A stretch of 64,000 bases of DNA. It comes from Mesorhizobium sp. DCY119. Its GTDB lineage: Bacteria; Pseudomonadota; Alphaproteobacteria; Rhizobiales; Rhizobiaceae. Where the stretch lies: positions 1,860,501 to 1,924,500 of the forward strand of contig NZ_CP031834.1 of NCBI RefSeq assembly GCF_003590645.1, given 5' to 3'. This document shows positions 8,383 through 16,892 of the stretch, in pieces. The notes beneath the pieces were generated by a model. That model ran no database searches. It was not told the origin of the DNA and worked only from the letters and a program-made list of their open reading frames with translations. The position numbers and the translations under genes were made by a program. The stretch's first letter is position 1. Every line of letters begins with the position of its first letter.

Positions 8383-10019
8383 ATGACCTGTGTGGCCGAT
8401 CAGCTCCCGGACGACCTTGCCAGCGCGCATGCGATGATCCTCGCCGAGCGCGCGGCACGCCGTGAAGCGGAGGCCATTGCAGCGCGCGCACAGGCTGTGA
8501 ACGCGCACTCGGATGCGCTTATCGCCCGGTTGCGCCTTGAGATCGAGAAGCTCAAGCGCGACATCCACGGCAGCAGATCGGAGCGCAAGGCGCGTCTTCT
8601 CGAGCAGATGGAGTTGCAGCTCGAGGAGCTGGAAGCCGATGCCAGCCAGGACGAACTGGCGGCAGAGATGGCGGCACGGTCATCGAGGTCAAAGCCTTCG
8701 AGCGCAAGCGTCCATCGAAGAAGCCGTTTCCCGAACACCTGCCGCGTGAGCGTGTGGTCGTTGCGCCGCCCTTGAACTGCCCGTGCTGCGGCTCGGCCAA
8801 GCTGGCAAAGCTTGGCGAGGACATCACCGAGACACTGGAAGTGATCCCGCGTCAATGGAAGGTCATCCAGACGGTGCGTGAGAAGTTCTCGTGCCGGGAA
8901 TGCGAGAAGATCGCCCAACCGCCAGCGCCTTTCCACGTGACGCCGCGCGGCTTTGCCGGGCCAAACCTGCTCGCCATGATCCTCTTTGAGAAGTTCGGTC
9001 AGCATCAACCGCTGAACCGGCAGAGCGAGCGTTATGCCCGCGAGGGTATCGACCTCAGCCTCTCGACATTGGCCGACCAGGTCGGAGCCTGTTCTGCGGC
9101 GCTGAAGCCTGTGCATGCGCTGATCGAGGCGCATGTGCTCGCCGCCGAGCGCCTGCATGGTGACGACACGACCGTGCCGATCCTGGCGAAAGGCAAGACA
9201 GATACCGGCCGCATATGGACCTATGTCAGGGATGACCGGCCGTTCGGCGCAACGTCCCCGCCCGCGGCGCTTTACTATGCCTCGCGCGATCGGCGACAGG
9301 AGCATCCCGAGCGGCATCTGAAGACCTTCATCGGCATTCTGCAGGCCGATGCCTATGGCGGCTATAACCCGCTGTTCAAAGTGGATCGCGATCCTGGTCC
9401 GCTGACACAGGCGCTGTGCTGGGCGCATTCGCGTCGCAAGTTCTTTGTGCTGGCTGACATCGCCGCCAACGCCAAGCGCGGAAAGAATGCCGCGCCGATC
9501 TCGCCGATTGCGCTCGAGGCCGTGAAGCGTATCGATGCCCTCTTCGACATCGAGCGTGACATCAATGGTCTGCCTGCAGATGAAAGGCTGCAACGACGCC
9601 AGCAGGAGAGCCGCTCTCTCGTCGGCGAGCTTGAAGACTGGATGCGGACCGAGCGGGCAAAACTGTCACGCAGCTCTCCGGTCGCCGAGCCAATCGACTA
9701 TATGCTGAAGCGCTGGGACGGGTTCACATCTTTCCTCTGTGATGGCCGGGTTTGTCTCACCAACAATGCCGCCGAACGGGCGCTGCGCGGCTTTGCTCTC
9801 GGACGGAAGTCGTGGCTATTTGCCGGCTCCGATCGTGGTGCTGATCGCGCCGCCTTCATGGCGACCTTGATCACCAGTGCCAAGCTTAACGACGTCGATC
9901 CGCAGGCCTGGCTTGCCGACGTTCTCGCTCGTATCGCCAACACGCCGATCACCAAGCTGGAGCAATTGCTTCCGTGGAATTGGCAGCCCTCGAAGTCCTT
10001 ACGAGGTCAAGCTGCCTAA
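8383..10019 (+). pseudogene. tnpC: IS66 transposase TnpC, frameshifted
   Basis: The N-terminal part (coiled-coil leader, about residues 1-98) is read in one frame from 8383. Near 8670-8685 the sequence shifts to another frame and continues as VIEVKAFERKRPSKKPFPEHLPRERVV, the zinc-finger region with CPCCG and CREC, the DDE core (HGDDTTVPI; ADAYGGYNPLF) and the C-terminal RIANTPITKLEQLLPWNW typical of IS66. The shift fits loss of one base or gain of two. Without frameshifting the full transposase cannot be made, so the element is probably dead unless this is a sequence error. An internal GTG at 8754 opens the second frame. Confidence 0.85.
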
Positions 10020-10044
10020 CCTGCGGCCATGACCGGATGGTTAC

Positions 10045-10052
10045 GGCCCGCG
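10045..10052 (+). repeat. Target-site duplication, right copy (GGCCCGCG)
   Basis: Exact copy of 7521-7528, directly abutting the right end of the IS66 element. Confidence 0.92.
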
Positions 10053-10126
10053 AGCAGTTCCAAGCTCGCTACGGTGAGTCGCTCTTAATCGGCCTCCCGG
10101 CGGTAAAGCTTGAGGTGATCCAATCA

Positions 10127-10234
10127 TCATGAGCCAGGATGCCGGCGGAGTAGCGGTTGGGCTTTAGCGTTAGATACGTGCAACGCTGTAAATGCCGCCG
10201 CCGCCAAGGTAGCTGCCGATTTCAGGAGAACCAT
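10127..10234 (-). pseudogene. Truncated secreted-protein ORF (signal peptide only)
   Basis: A 35-codon frame: MVLLKSAATLAAAAF, then TALHVSNAKAQ, then nine residues and a stop. The first 26 residues are a textbook Sec signal peptide with an A-K-A cleavage site. The ATG lies within the last codons of the acyltransferase gene in another frame, so it could be translationally coupled. What follows the signal peptide is too short to be a protein, so I read it as the 5' remnant of a secreted-protein gene whose body was lost, possibly in the rearrangements next to the IS66 insertion. Chance is possible. Confidence 0.4.
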
Positions 10235-11307
10235 TTTTTCATCGCTGATTTTGCTGGCAGTTCGAACCTGTAGTGTACGAAGAGTGCGACTACCATTACA
10301 ACGGAGAGAAAGACGAACGCGGTCCATGGTGACGCAAAATTGACCGGAACTTTCCACACGTAAAATATCTGATAGCGAGTAAAATTTAAGATCGGCCAAT
10401 GACAGAGATAAACAGCGTAAGACAGAGCGCCAAGGCCAACTAAAACGGACCTAGTTAAGCCCTCGGCCATCGGCTTCAGCCGCTCGTACAAAGCGATAGC
10501 GAGCACCATGCAGAACATGAGCGGTACTGTCAAAAAGTCGATATTCTTCACTGTTGTGAATACCAAGATCAAACCAAACAACAGCCCGCTGGTGACGAGC
10601 GCCAAAAGACCAACGAAACGAGTAAATCCCGCGTTCTTCTGATGTTCCAAGCCATTGTAGACTTCGAAAACAACGATGCCGAGAGCAATGCCGGCGACGC
10701 CGCGGATTAAGCCAGAGTTAATGAAGCCGAGAGCCGGCTCACTAAAAGCCCCCAGGTTTCCAAAGGTGTTGAACAGAACTGCATAACAGATGATCGACGT
10801 GGCGAGAAGGAATGGCCATAGCCGCTTTCTTTGGGCTAAATGGATGATGAGTATACCCAAAAAGACGTTGACGACCATCTCGACCGAAATTGACCAAGCG
10901 GGGGCGTTCCAGGAACTGTTGGTTGTCAGTCCTACGTTTTGAAGCAGGAAAAGATTGAGCACGAAGGTATAGGCATGACCATCGCCATAAGACCATCCGT
11001 TGGATAGGAATTGCCCTCCGGATGTGACGTAAAACAGGATGTTGACGGGAACCAGTAATAACAAAGTCGCTAAATGCAGCGGATATAACCGCGCGATGCG
11101 GTCAACTAGATAGCGACGATAAAAGCCCGGCTGATCTGCCCTTCGCTCATAAGCGATGCAGAGAACAAATCCTGAAAGAATAAAGAAAAAATCAACAGCC
11201 AGATACGCTTTCTTCGGCGAGGCGAACCCGTTCAAATGCATCCAAGCGACAAGAAAAGCAAATAGAAACCGAAGAAAATCGAGAATTACAAATCTTTGAG
11301 CGGCCAT
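10222..11307 (-). CDS. Acyltransferase 3 family membrane protein (OafA-like)
   Basis: A 361-residue polytopic inner-membrane protein of the acyltransferase 3 family, which moves acyl groups (usually acetyl) from the cytoplasmic side to sugars of surface or exported glycans. N-terminal RFVILDFLRFLFAFLVAWMHL carries the family Arg and His positions. FFFILSGFVL and the RRYLVDRIARLYPLH loop are further family hallmarks, followed by about nine hydrophobic helices. Base composition is distinctly more AT-rich than in the flanking operons, suggesting transfer. It is downstream of, and probably co-transcribed with, a secreted SASA-type esterase. Confidence 0.88.
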   Translation of the reverse strand: MAAQRFVILDFLRFLFAFLVAWMHLNGFASPKKAYLAVDFFFILSGFVLCIAYERRADQPGFYRRYLVDRIARLYPLHLATLLLLVPVNILFYVTSGGQFLSNGWSYGDGHAYTFVLNLFLLQNVGLTTNSSWNAPAWSISVEMVVNVFLGILIIHLAQRKRLWPFLLATSIICYAVLFNTFGNLGAFSEPALGFINSGLIRGVAGIALGIVVFEVYNGLEHQKNAGFTRFVGLLALVTSGLLFGLILVFTTVKNIDFLTVPLMFCMVLAIALYERLKPMAEGLTRSVLVGLGALSYAVYLCHWPILNFTRYQIFYVWKVPVNFASPWTAFVFLSVVMVVALFVHYRFELPAKSAMKKWFS

Positions 11308-11416
11308 CTCTCACCTTAATATATATTCTGGAATTGCTTACGGCTTGAAGGATCGAGACAGCGCGGGAAGCGCAACATCCATTGGGCTGGAATATCTCAG
11401 TTTTGTCGTGGCCTGA

Positions 11417-12280
11417 TTACCAATCGAAGTACCGGGCAAGAACCTGGAACCAGATTCCAGCCTGGAGTTCTACACCGCGGTCGTCCATATGGGTTCCGTC
11501 AATCCGAAAAGGAATAAGATCAATGTTTGGTCCGAGGTAACTCCCTTGTAGATAAGCTAGCTCTCTTTGAGCCTGGAGCATTTCTGGTGACGATCTCCAG
11601 TTAAGAAAACTATCCTGAGCGATGAAGATCGGGGCCGTTACACCTTGGTCTCTGATTCCAGCCAATACCGTCGTCACCTTGGATTTGTAATCGGCCATAT
11701 CGTCATCTAGGTTACCTTGTCCGTGCTCCCAGATAACAAAAGTCGGGAGAAGGCCTTTCTTTGTGGCGTTCTGGATTTGCTCTTTGAGAATGCGGTTGGC
11801 ATCTCCCCCATCCATGAACCGTTCGACCCTGGTTCCTCCCACTGCCGCCATGTTTATTACGACGGGTTTTTGAGTTGCCCTCGTGATAAGGTTAGCTAGA
11901 TCAAAAACGAACGAGCGGCGCGCATCAGAAGCGCCATAAAGAGGTTCGTTCGCTTTGTAGCAACGGGTCCCCCAATGCTCATATACGTTCCGATTAATCC
12001 GCTGCTCCCACGGCGACGATCCGTTGGCGTTTGCGATCAATGACTGACCGACTGCGAGAATGACTATAGGTTCCAATTTGGAGATATAGTCACAATCAAT
12101 CTGCTGCTTATTGCTTATGTTCAGACTGTCGATGTTTCGATGTGGGTTGGAGACGATAGCATAGGGATCGATGGCAGGGGGTGAGGTGGGGGTTTGCGCT
12201 TCGGCGTTGGATATGAGTGACCCTGCAACCATTAGAGCCAGGGCGAAGCGCATCAAATCAAACAATACAAATCTAGGCAT
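11417..12280 (-). CDS. Secreted SASA/SGNH-type carbohydrate O-acetylesterase-like protein
   Basis: A 287-residue protein, counted from the ATG at 12280; the open frame continues upstream but without a signal peptide or coding character. Residues 1-27 (RFVLFDLMRFALALMVAG...ISNAEAQ) are a signal peptide. Conserved blocks match the sialate-O-acetylesterase (SASA) family: VGQSLI for GQSNM (nucleophile Ser), AAVGGTRVERF, WEHGQGNLDDD, and DGTHMDDRG (catalytic Asp and His). It probably removes or transfers O-acetyl groups on a periplasmic or surface glycan, opposing the acyltransferase encoded next to it. Its N terminus resembles the start of that acyltransferase at both protein and DNA level. Confidence 0.72.
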   Translation of the reverse strand: MPRFVLFDLMRFALALMVAGSLISNAEAQTPTSPPAIDPYAIVSNPHRNIDSLNISNKQQIDCDYISKLEPIVILAVGQSLIANANGSSPWEQRINRNVYEHWGTRCYKANEPLYGASDARRSFVFDLANLITRATQKPVVINMAAVGGTRVERFMDGGDANRILKEQIQNATKKGLLPTFVIWEHGQGNLDDDMADYKSKVTTVLAGIRDQGVTAPIFIAQDSFLNWRSSPEMLQAQRELAYLQGSYLGPNIDLIPFRIDGTHMDDRGVELQAGIWFQVLARYFDW

Positions 12281-12726
12281 TACAGCGCGAATCCCCTCGG
12301 ACCATCGCGACGGAAACCGCCGATGCTTGGTCCTGTTGCAGCTTCCGCTGATGGGATTCCCCGCCCAACCGCCAAGCCGATAACTCAATGTGGCCAAATG
12401 TAACTTTCCGTGAGGGCAACGGCAAGCCCCAGTCGCCGCAGGGCAATTCCAACCTAACCTTCAATCACACCTCACGGCGGGAAAGGACACGTCTTGTGCT
12501 GGCGGCTAGCACGCAGCCTTGAGACCTTGCGCACGTAGATCAACGCGCTTTCGCCCAACCGTTAAAAGATCAGCGACGGGACAATTGGCGATGCCGCGAT
12601 CCTTGCGCTCCTCGGACCACAATCCCTTGTGATGAACACAAGGCGGGCATCGTCAGGTGATGCGGCTCAAGCAGGGACGTGCTAATACTTTACGGAAGTT
12701 GCTAAGCACAATCAGTCCCCAGCAAC
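12281..12726. other. Gene-free stretch upstream of esterase gene
   Basis: About 450 bases with no frame that has both a ribosome binding site and protein-like content. One short palindrome (CTTGTG, five bases, CACAAG) lies near 12626. It separates the low-GC accessory genes from the conserved catabolic operon and probably contains the right edge of the accessory block. Confidence 0.4.
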
Positions 12727-14121
12727 TCATTCTCGCCAGCCGCGTGCGCGTTCGACCGCCCTGGTGAAGCGGCGGCGGTCTGCGTCGGAAACGGTGCTAT
12801 CGGGCAGGAAAGTCCTGGTGGTGGCGCGGGCGGGGGCGCAATCGATGCCGGCGAGTTCGGCAAGGCCCAGAGCCGTGAGCTCGAACATTGCAGGCACGAC
12901 GATGGTGCGCCGGCTGGCCGAGGCCAGAAACTGGGCGAAATAGGCGCTTTGCGAGATACCGCCGTCAATGGAGATGGTTTTGCCGACACCGGCCGACCGG
13001 GCGGCTTCATCGATAAGGCCGACCGTCAGCATTGCGATGCCTTCGAGTACCGCGCGCGCCAGATCGCGTCTGCTCGTTGCGTGGTCCATCCCGATGAGAA
13101 GTGGCGCTGCCTCGCGGTCCCAATAGGGAGCGGCGAGCCCGGAGAGCGCGGGCACGAAGACGATGCCCCGGCTGAGCGCGGAAGGCCCGTCGAAGGCGTC
13201 GAGCTCGCCAACATCTGCGAAAAAGCCGACTGACCGCGCCCATTCAAGGGCGGCTCCAGCATCGTAGACCCCACCCTCAATGGCAAAGACTGCCGGCTTG
13301 CCTTGCTCTTTCCAGGCGATCGTAGGCAGGAGGCCTTCGACCTCTGGTCGTTCATTGCCGCTGACGGCCAGCAGGAAGGCGCCTGTGCCGAAGGTGATCT
13401 TGCAGTCGCCGGGCATACGGCAACCATGGCCGTAAAGAGCGGCCTGCTGGTCGACAATGGAAACCCTGACCGGCGTGTCGCCGAGCAGGCCGAAGCCACC
13501 GTCGACCGGAGCGATTTCCGGCAGGCATTCGAGCGGCACGCCGTGAAGCTCGCACATCTCGGCGCTCCAGCTTCCCTTTGCGAGATCGAGCAGGCCAGTG
13601 CGCGATGCGGTCGCTAGGTCGGTTCTGAACGAGCCGCACAGGCGGTCGAGGAAGAAGGCGTCGGTTGTTCCGAGACGCAGTCGGCCTCGGGTGTGTGCCT
13701 CCGATACGGCGGGCACATTCTTCAGCAGCCATGCCATCTTGCTCGCGGAGAAATATGGATCGAGCGGCAGCCCGCAAACGGCTTTCGAGCGCGCCTCGGC
13801 TGCCGCTCCGAGGGCCTCGAGTTCCCTGGCCGTGCGCGCATCCTGCCAGACGATGACCGGATGCAGCGCCTTGCCGGTTTTGGCGTCCCAGGCCAGGCAG
13901 CTTTCGCCCTGGTTTGCAATCGCGATGGCATCGACGGGACCGGCAGCATCGAGCACGGAGCGGATGTTTTGCAGAAGCTCTTCGGGATCGTGCTCCACCC
14001 GGCCCGGCGCGGGGTGATGCTGCGCATGGCGAATGCCTGCAGCGACCCGTGCCTTTCCGCCGTCCTCGACCACCAGGCAGCGGGTTGAGGTCGTGCCTTG
14101 ATCGACGGCCGCGACACGCAT
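12727..14121 (-). CDS. FGGY-family (glycerol kinase-like) carbohydrate kinase
   Basis: A 464-residue cytoplasmic kinase of the FGGY family, close in style to GlpK but shorter than its usual 500 residues. The N-terminal phosphate-binding segment is VDQGTTSTRCLVVE, the substrate region contains IANQGESCLAWDAKTGKALHPVIVWQDAR (compare GlpK [27 protein letters not shown]), and GDCKITFGTGAFLL and SIDGGISQS mark the C-terminal ATPase lobe. Start at 14121 overlaps the stop of the preceding oxidoreductase gene. It is last in an operon with a TRAP transporter and two FAD oxidoreductases. It probably phosphorylates glycerol or a related polyol. Confidence 0.85.
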   Translation of the reverse strand: MRVAAVDQGTTSTRCLVVEDGGKARVAAGIRHAQHHPAPGRVEHDPEELLQNIRSVLDAAGPVDAIAIANQGESCLAWDAKTGKALHPVIVWQDARTARELEALGAAAEARSKAVCGLPLDPYFSASKMAWLLKNVPAVSEAHTRGRLRLGTTDAFFLDRLCGSFRTDLATASRTGLLDLAKGSWSAEMCELHGVPLECLPEIAPVDGGFGLLGDTPVRVSIVDQQAALYGHGCRMPGDCKITFGTGAFLLAVSGNERPEVEGLLPTIAWKEQGKPAVFAIEGGVYDAGAALEWARSVGFFADVGELDAFDGPSALSRGIVFVPALSGLAAPYWDREAAPLLIGMDHATSRRDLARAVLEGIAMLTVGLIDEAARSAGVGKTISIDGGISQSAYFAQFLASASRRTIVVPAMFELTALGLAELAGIDCAPARATTRTFLPDSTVSDADRRRFTRAVERARGWRE

Positions 14122-15347
14122 CAGCTTTCCTCCGTGAAACGGAAATTGACGCTTTCCGCGGTGAATGCCGTGGGCGGGATCGGCACGAGAATGCGCCGTT
14201 CGGGCAGCCAGAGACCTGTACGGCTCCACACTTCCCGTCCGTTGAGTTCGAGCGAAAGACAACCGCGGACGCGGCGTTGGAAACGCAGCTGGAAATCGTG
14301 GAAAGCCGGGGTGGCAAGTCCATTTCGGCGCAGAAGGCCCGGAACCACCAGTTTTACGGGTCCGTCGAAGCCTACGGCCACGGGTGCTTCCCCAGCGGTG
14401 CCGCGCGCGAGATCTTCTGCGACGGCTGCTCCGACCCTGCGCCCTTCGCGGAAAGACCAGCCGGCCGTCTCCACGGCGCGCAGCACATTGCCGCCCGCAA
14501 AGTAAGCCGGGTTCTGCATCCGTCCGTCCTGATCGATGGCTGGTCCGGCGCTCCCGGGAGCGACACCCGAGAGAGAGCGCAGCAGAAGTGCCGATTCCGG
14601 CGTAAAGCATCCGGTCAGCAGGACGCCGTCACAGGCAAGCGTTTGCACCGAGCCGTTTTCGAGCCTGATCGTGGCCGCCTCGACCCGGTTCTGGCCCACG
14701 ATATCGATCAGCTCGGCGCCGCAATGAAACGGGATACCCGCAAGACGCGGAAACCAGGTGAAGGGTGCCCGCGCCAGCGCGTAAGGATTCGGCTCGACCA
14801 TCGCTACCGGCCTTGCCCCATGCGCAAGGCAGGTGAGCAGCGCCGAGTAGGAGACGAGCTCCGACCCGACGATCAACGGGCGACGGAAAGGCATGAGGCC
14901 ATGGAAAGCCGCATAGGACTGCAGCGTTCCTGTCGTGATGACCCCGACCGGGCGATCGCCGGAGATGAAACGGGCCGAACGCGGCGTTTCCCGCGCGCCG
15001 GTGGCGATCACCACGCGCTTCGCGCTGATCGTTTCGATGCCGCGCGGGGAGGTGACAGTCAACGACCCTTGCGCTCCAAGGGAGACGACCGAATGTCCCG
15101 TTAACACTTCAACACCCGCCGCAGCGGCCGATCGTTCGAGCCGGCGGCCGTAGGCCGCGCCGAAATAGAGGCGTCCGAATTCCCGCATGCCGAAGGGCGA
15201 ATGACTGCAATGCCGTGTCGCCCCGCCGAGATGCGGTTCCCGGTCGACAATGGTGACATGCTTCACGCCCCGCCGGCGCAATTCGACGGCTGCGGCAACG
15301 CCCGCCGGCCCGCCACCGACAACGATCACGTCCGCGACGGTGCTCAT
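14121..15347 (-). CDS. NAD(P)/FAD-dependent oxidoreductase (HcnB/GlpB-like)
   Basis: A 408-residue flavoprotein of the pyridine-nucleotide-disulfide oxidoreductase fold without the redox disulfide. The FAD motif is VIVVGGGPAGVAAAVELRRRG (residues 6-26), an ATGARE segment follows near residue 120, and a second Rossmann segment begins at PLIVGSELVSYSALL. The start at 15347 overlaps the upstream stop by four bases (ATGA). Proteins of this type pair with GlpA-like dehydrogenases that carry a BFD-type iron-sulfur domain, forming a two-flavin complex; the upstream gene is exactly such a partner. Confidence 0.82.
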   Translation of the reverse strand: MSTVADVIVVGGGPAGVAAAVELRRRGVKHVTIVDREPHLGGATRHCSHSPFGMREFGRLYFGAAYGRRLERSAAAAGVEVLTGHSVVSLGAQGSLTVTSPRGIETISAKRVVIATGARETPRSARFISGDRPVGVITTGTLQSYAAFHGLMPFRRPLIVGSELVSYSALLTCLAHGARPVAMVEPNPYALARAPFTWFPRLAGIPFHCGAELIDIVGQNRVEAATIRLENGSVQTLACDGVLLTGCFTPESALLLRSLSGVAPGSAGPAIDQDGRMQNPAYFAGGNVLRAVETAGWSFREGRRVGAAVAEDLARGTAGEAPVAVGFDGPVKLVVPGLLRRNGLATPAFHDFQLRFQRRVRGCLSLELNGREVWSRTGLWLPERRILVPIPPTAFTAESVNFRFTEES

Positions 15348-16744
15348 TGTTTGCCCTGCTCCCCAGCGGCGAGGGAGGTCGCAAGCTGCCCTTTCGTCAT
15401 GGCAGCAAGGCGCGCATTGCAGTAAAAACCCTGGCAATGGCCCATTCCGGCGCGTGTACGCCGCCGCAAGCCGCCGAAATCGCCGGGTGGAACCGGGCTC
15501 GACATCGCTGCTTCGATCTCGCGCATGGTGACGAGTTCGCAGTGACAGATGATTTCGCCATGGTCTGGACGCTGCCAGTCGCGCTCCATGGTTTCCGTAA
15601 GGTTGGGTACGGATACATCCGGGACCAAAGCGGGCGCATCGAATTTTTCAGCGAAGGCTGCGTGGAGTTTCATCGCGTGCTGGGCAAGGCCGAGTGCTGC
15701 GCTCAGGCCGGTGGAGCGGATGCCGCCCAGTGTGATGGCGCGTTTTTCGGGCCTGGCATAAATGCGATATGCCTTCTCCTCCGTCGCCGGCCGCAGACCG
15801 GCATAGACGGCCGTCACGGGAATACCGGCAAGTGCGGGTACGATTTCGGCGCCTCGCTGCAGCAGGGTCTGCAAGGTTCCGCTTTCTACGGTCGCGCGAA
15901 CCCGGTCTTCCTGCTCCTCCGCCGTGGGGCCGATCAGCACATTGCCGAATGCCGTGGGGCAGACAACGATGCCCTTGGTGGTTGCGGTGGGCACGGGCAG
16001 CACGATGCGGGGGACATGGCGGCGGGCCGCCTTGTCGAGCACGACGAACTGCCCTTTGCGGGGCTTGATCCGGAATTCGGCCGCAAAGCCAAGTCGCTGA
16101 TCCACCACGTCCCCGTAAAGTCCGGCGGCGTTCACGACCGCCGAGGCATGGACATCACCATTCGTTGTCTTGAGCGCCCAGCGGCCACCGAATGTACCGT
16201 TGAGAAGTTCCGTTCCCCGCAGAAAACGTGCACCCATGGCCACGGCCTGGGTAAGATAGGCGAGGGGGGCGGACCATGGGTCGATGATGTGCTCCCCCTC
16301 CACCTCCAGCGCGGCGACGAGCCGGGCGGCTAATCCTGGCATTGTCTCGCGCGCCGAGGATGCGGAAAGCAATCTGAGTTCAGACACGCCGTTCGCCCGG
16401 CCTTGCTTCTCGATGTCTTCAAGCTTTTCCGCGTCCTCACCGCTCCAGGCGCAGACGAGGGCACCGGTTTTCATCAGTGCAAGGTTCAGGCTTTCGCGTA
16501 TCTCAAGATATTCCTCGCGGCCCGCCCGGATGAGCTCGAGTTCGAGACTGTCCGGCGGCGCATCGAAACCGGTGTGAAGAATGGCGCTGTTGGCCTTGGA
16601 TGCGCCGGACAGCATGTCTGCGCCTTTTTCGATCAGCACCACTTTTGCCCCGGCGAGCGCGAAGCGCCGCGCGACAGCACAACCGACAACGCCCGCGCCG
16701 ATGATGGCGACGTCGTACGATTCCGGGTGAGGGGTTTGGAGCAT
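15344..16744 (-). CDS. GlpA-like FAD dehydrogenase with BFD-type [2Fe-2S] domain
   Basis: A 466-residue flavoenzyme with a DAO/GlpA-type FAD domain (VAIIGAGVVGCAVARRFALAGAKVVLIEK near the N terminus) and a C-terminal BFD-like iron-sulfur domain with ICHCELV and GHCQGFYC, giving the four Cys of a C-X-C...C-X4-C site. GlpA of anaerobic glycerol-3-phosphate dehydrogenase has this layout. I chose the ATG at 16744 because AAAGGGAG stands just upstream; two earlier in-frame ATGs lack a site. With the downstream flavoprotein and FGGY kinase it suggests oxidation of glycerol 3-phosphate or another 2-hydroxy-type polyol phosphate. Confidence 0.82.
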   Translation of the reverse strand: MLQTPHPESYDVAIIGAGVVGCAVARRFALAGAKVVLIEKGADMLSGASKANSAILHTGFDAPPDSLELELIRAGREEYLEIRESLNLALMKTGALVCAWSGEDAEKLEDIEKQGRANGVSELRLLSASSARETMPGLAARLVAALEVEGEHIIDPWSAPLAYLTQAVAMGARFLRGTELLNGTFGGRWALKTTNGDVHASAVVNAAGLYGDVVDQRLGFAAEFRIKPRKGQFVVLDKAARRHVPRIVLPVPTATTKGIVVCPTAFGNVLIGPTAEEQEDRVRATVESGTLQTLLQRGAEIVPALAGIPVTAVYAGLRPATEEKAYRIYARPEKRAITLGGIRSTGLSAALGLAQHAMKLHAAFAEKFDAPALVPDVSVPNLTETMERDWQRPDHGEIICHCELVTMREIEAAMSSPVPPGDFGGLRRRTRAGMGHCQGFYCNARLAAMTKGQLATSLAAGEQGKQ

Positions 16745-16843
16745 CGGCGGCTCCCTTTCATGCGTCATGTCTGGAGGCCGGAGCGGCGTGGCAGGGCAGA
16801 TCGCCCAAATGGGAGGGCGATGCGCTGGCACCCGCGACCACCG

Positions 16844-16867
16844 GCTCCGCCCCTGCGAGGGCGGAGC
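16844..16867 (-). other. Intercistronic hairpin after dctP-like gene
   Basis: A perfect 9-bp stem (GCTCCGCCC/GGGCGGAGC) with a six-base loop lies 25 bases after the dctP stop and has no T-run. In the operon transcript such a structure usually protects the upstream mRNA and favours high expression of the binding protein over the enzymes. Confidence 0.6.
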
Positions 16868-16892
16868 GTTCTAGGGTTTTACGATGCGACGA

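Larger units (their letters stand above)
7529..10044 (+). mobile_element. IS66-family insertion sequence (2516 bp)
   Basis: A complete IS66-type element carrying tnpA, tnpB and a frameshifted tnpC. Imperfect terminal inverted repeats begin GTATCCCC on the left (7529) and, read on the other strand, GTAACCAT on the right (10044). The outer 21 bases agree at most positions, with ATGGCCG shared at the inner end. Perfect 8-bp direct repeats GGCCCGCG flank the element, which shows a single clean insertion not rearranged since. The target was the intergenic DNA between the transposition module and the acyltransferase gene. Confidence 0.92.
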
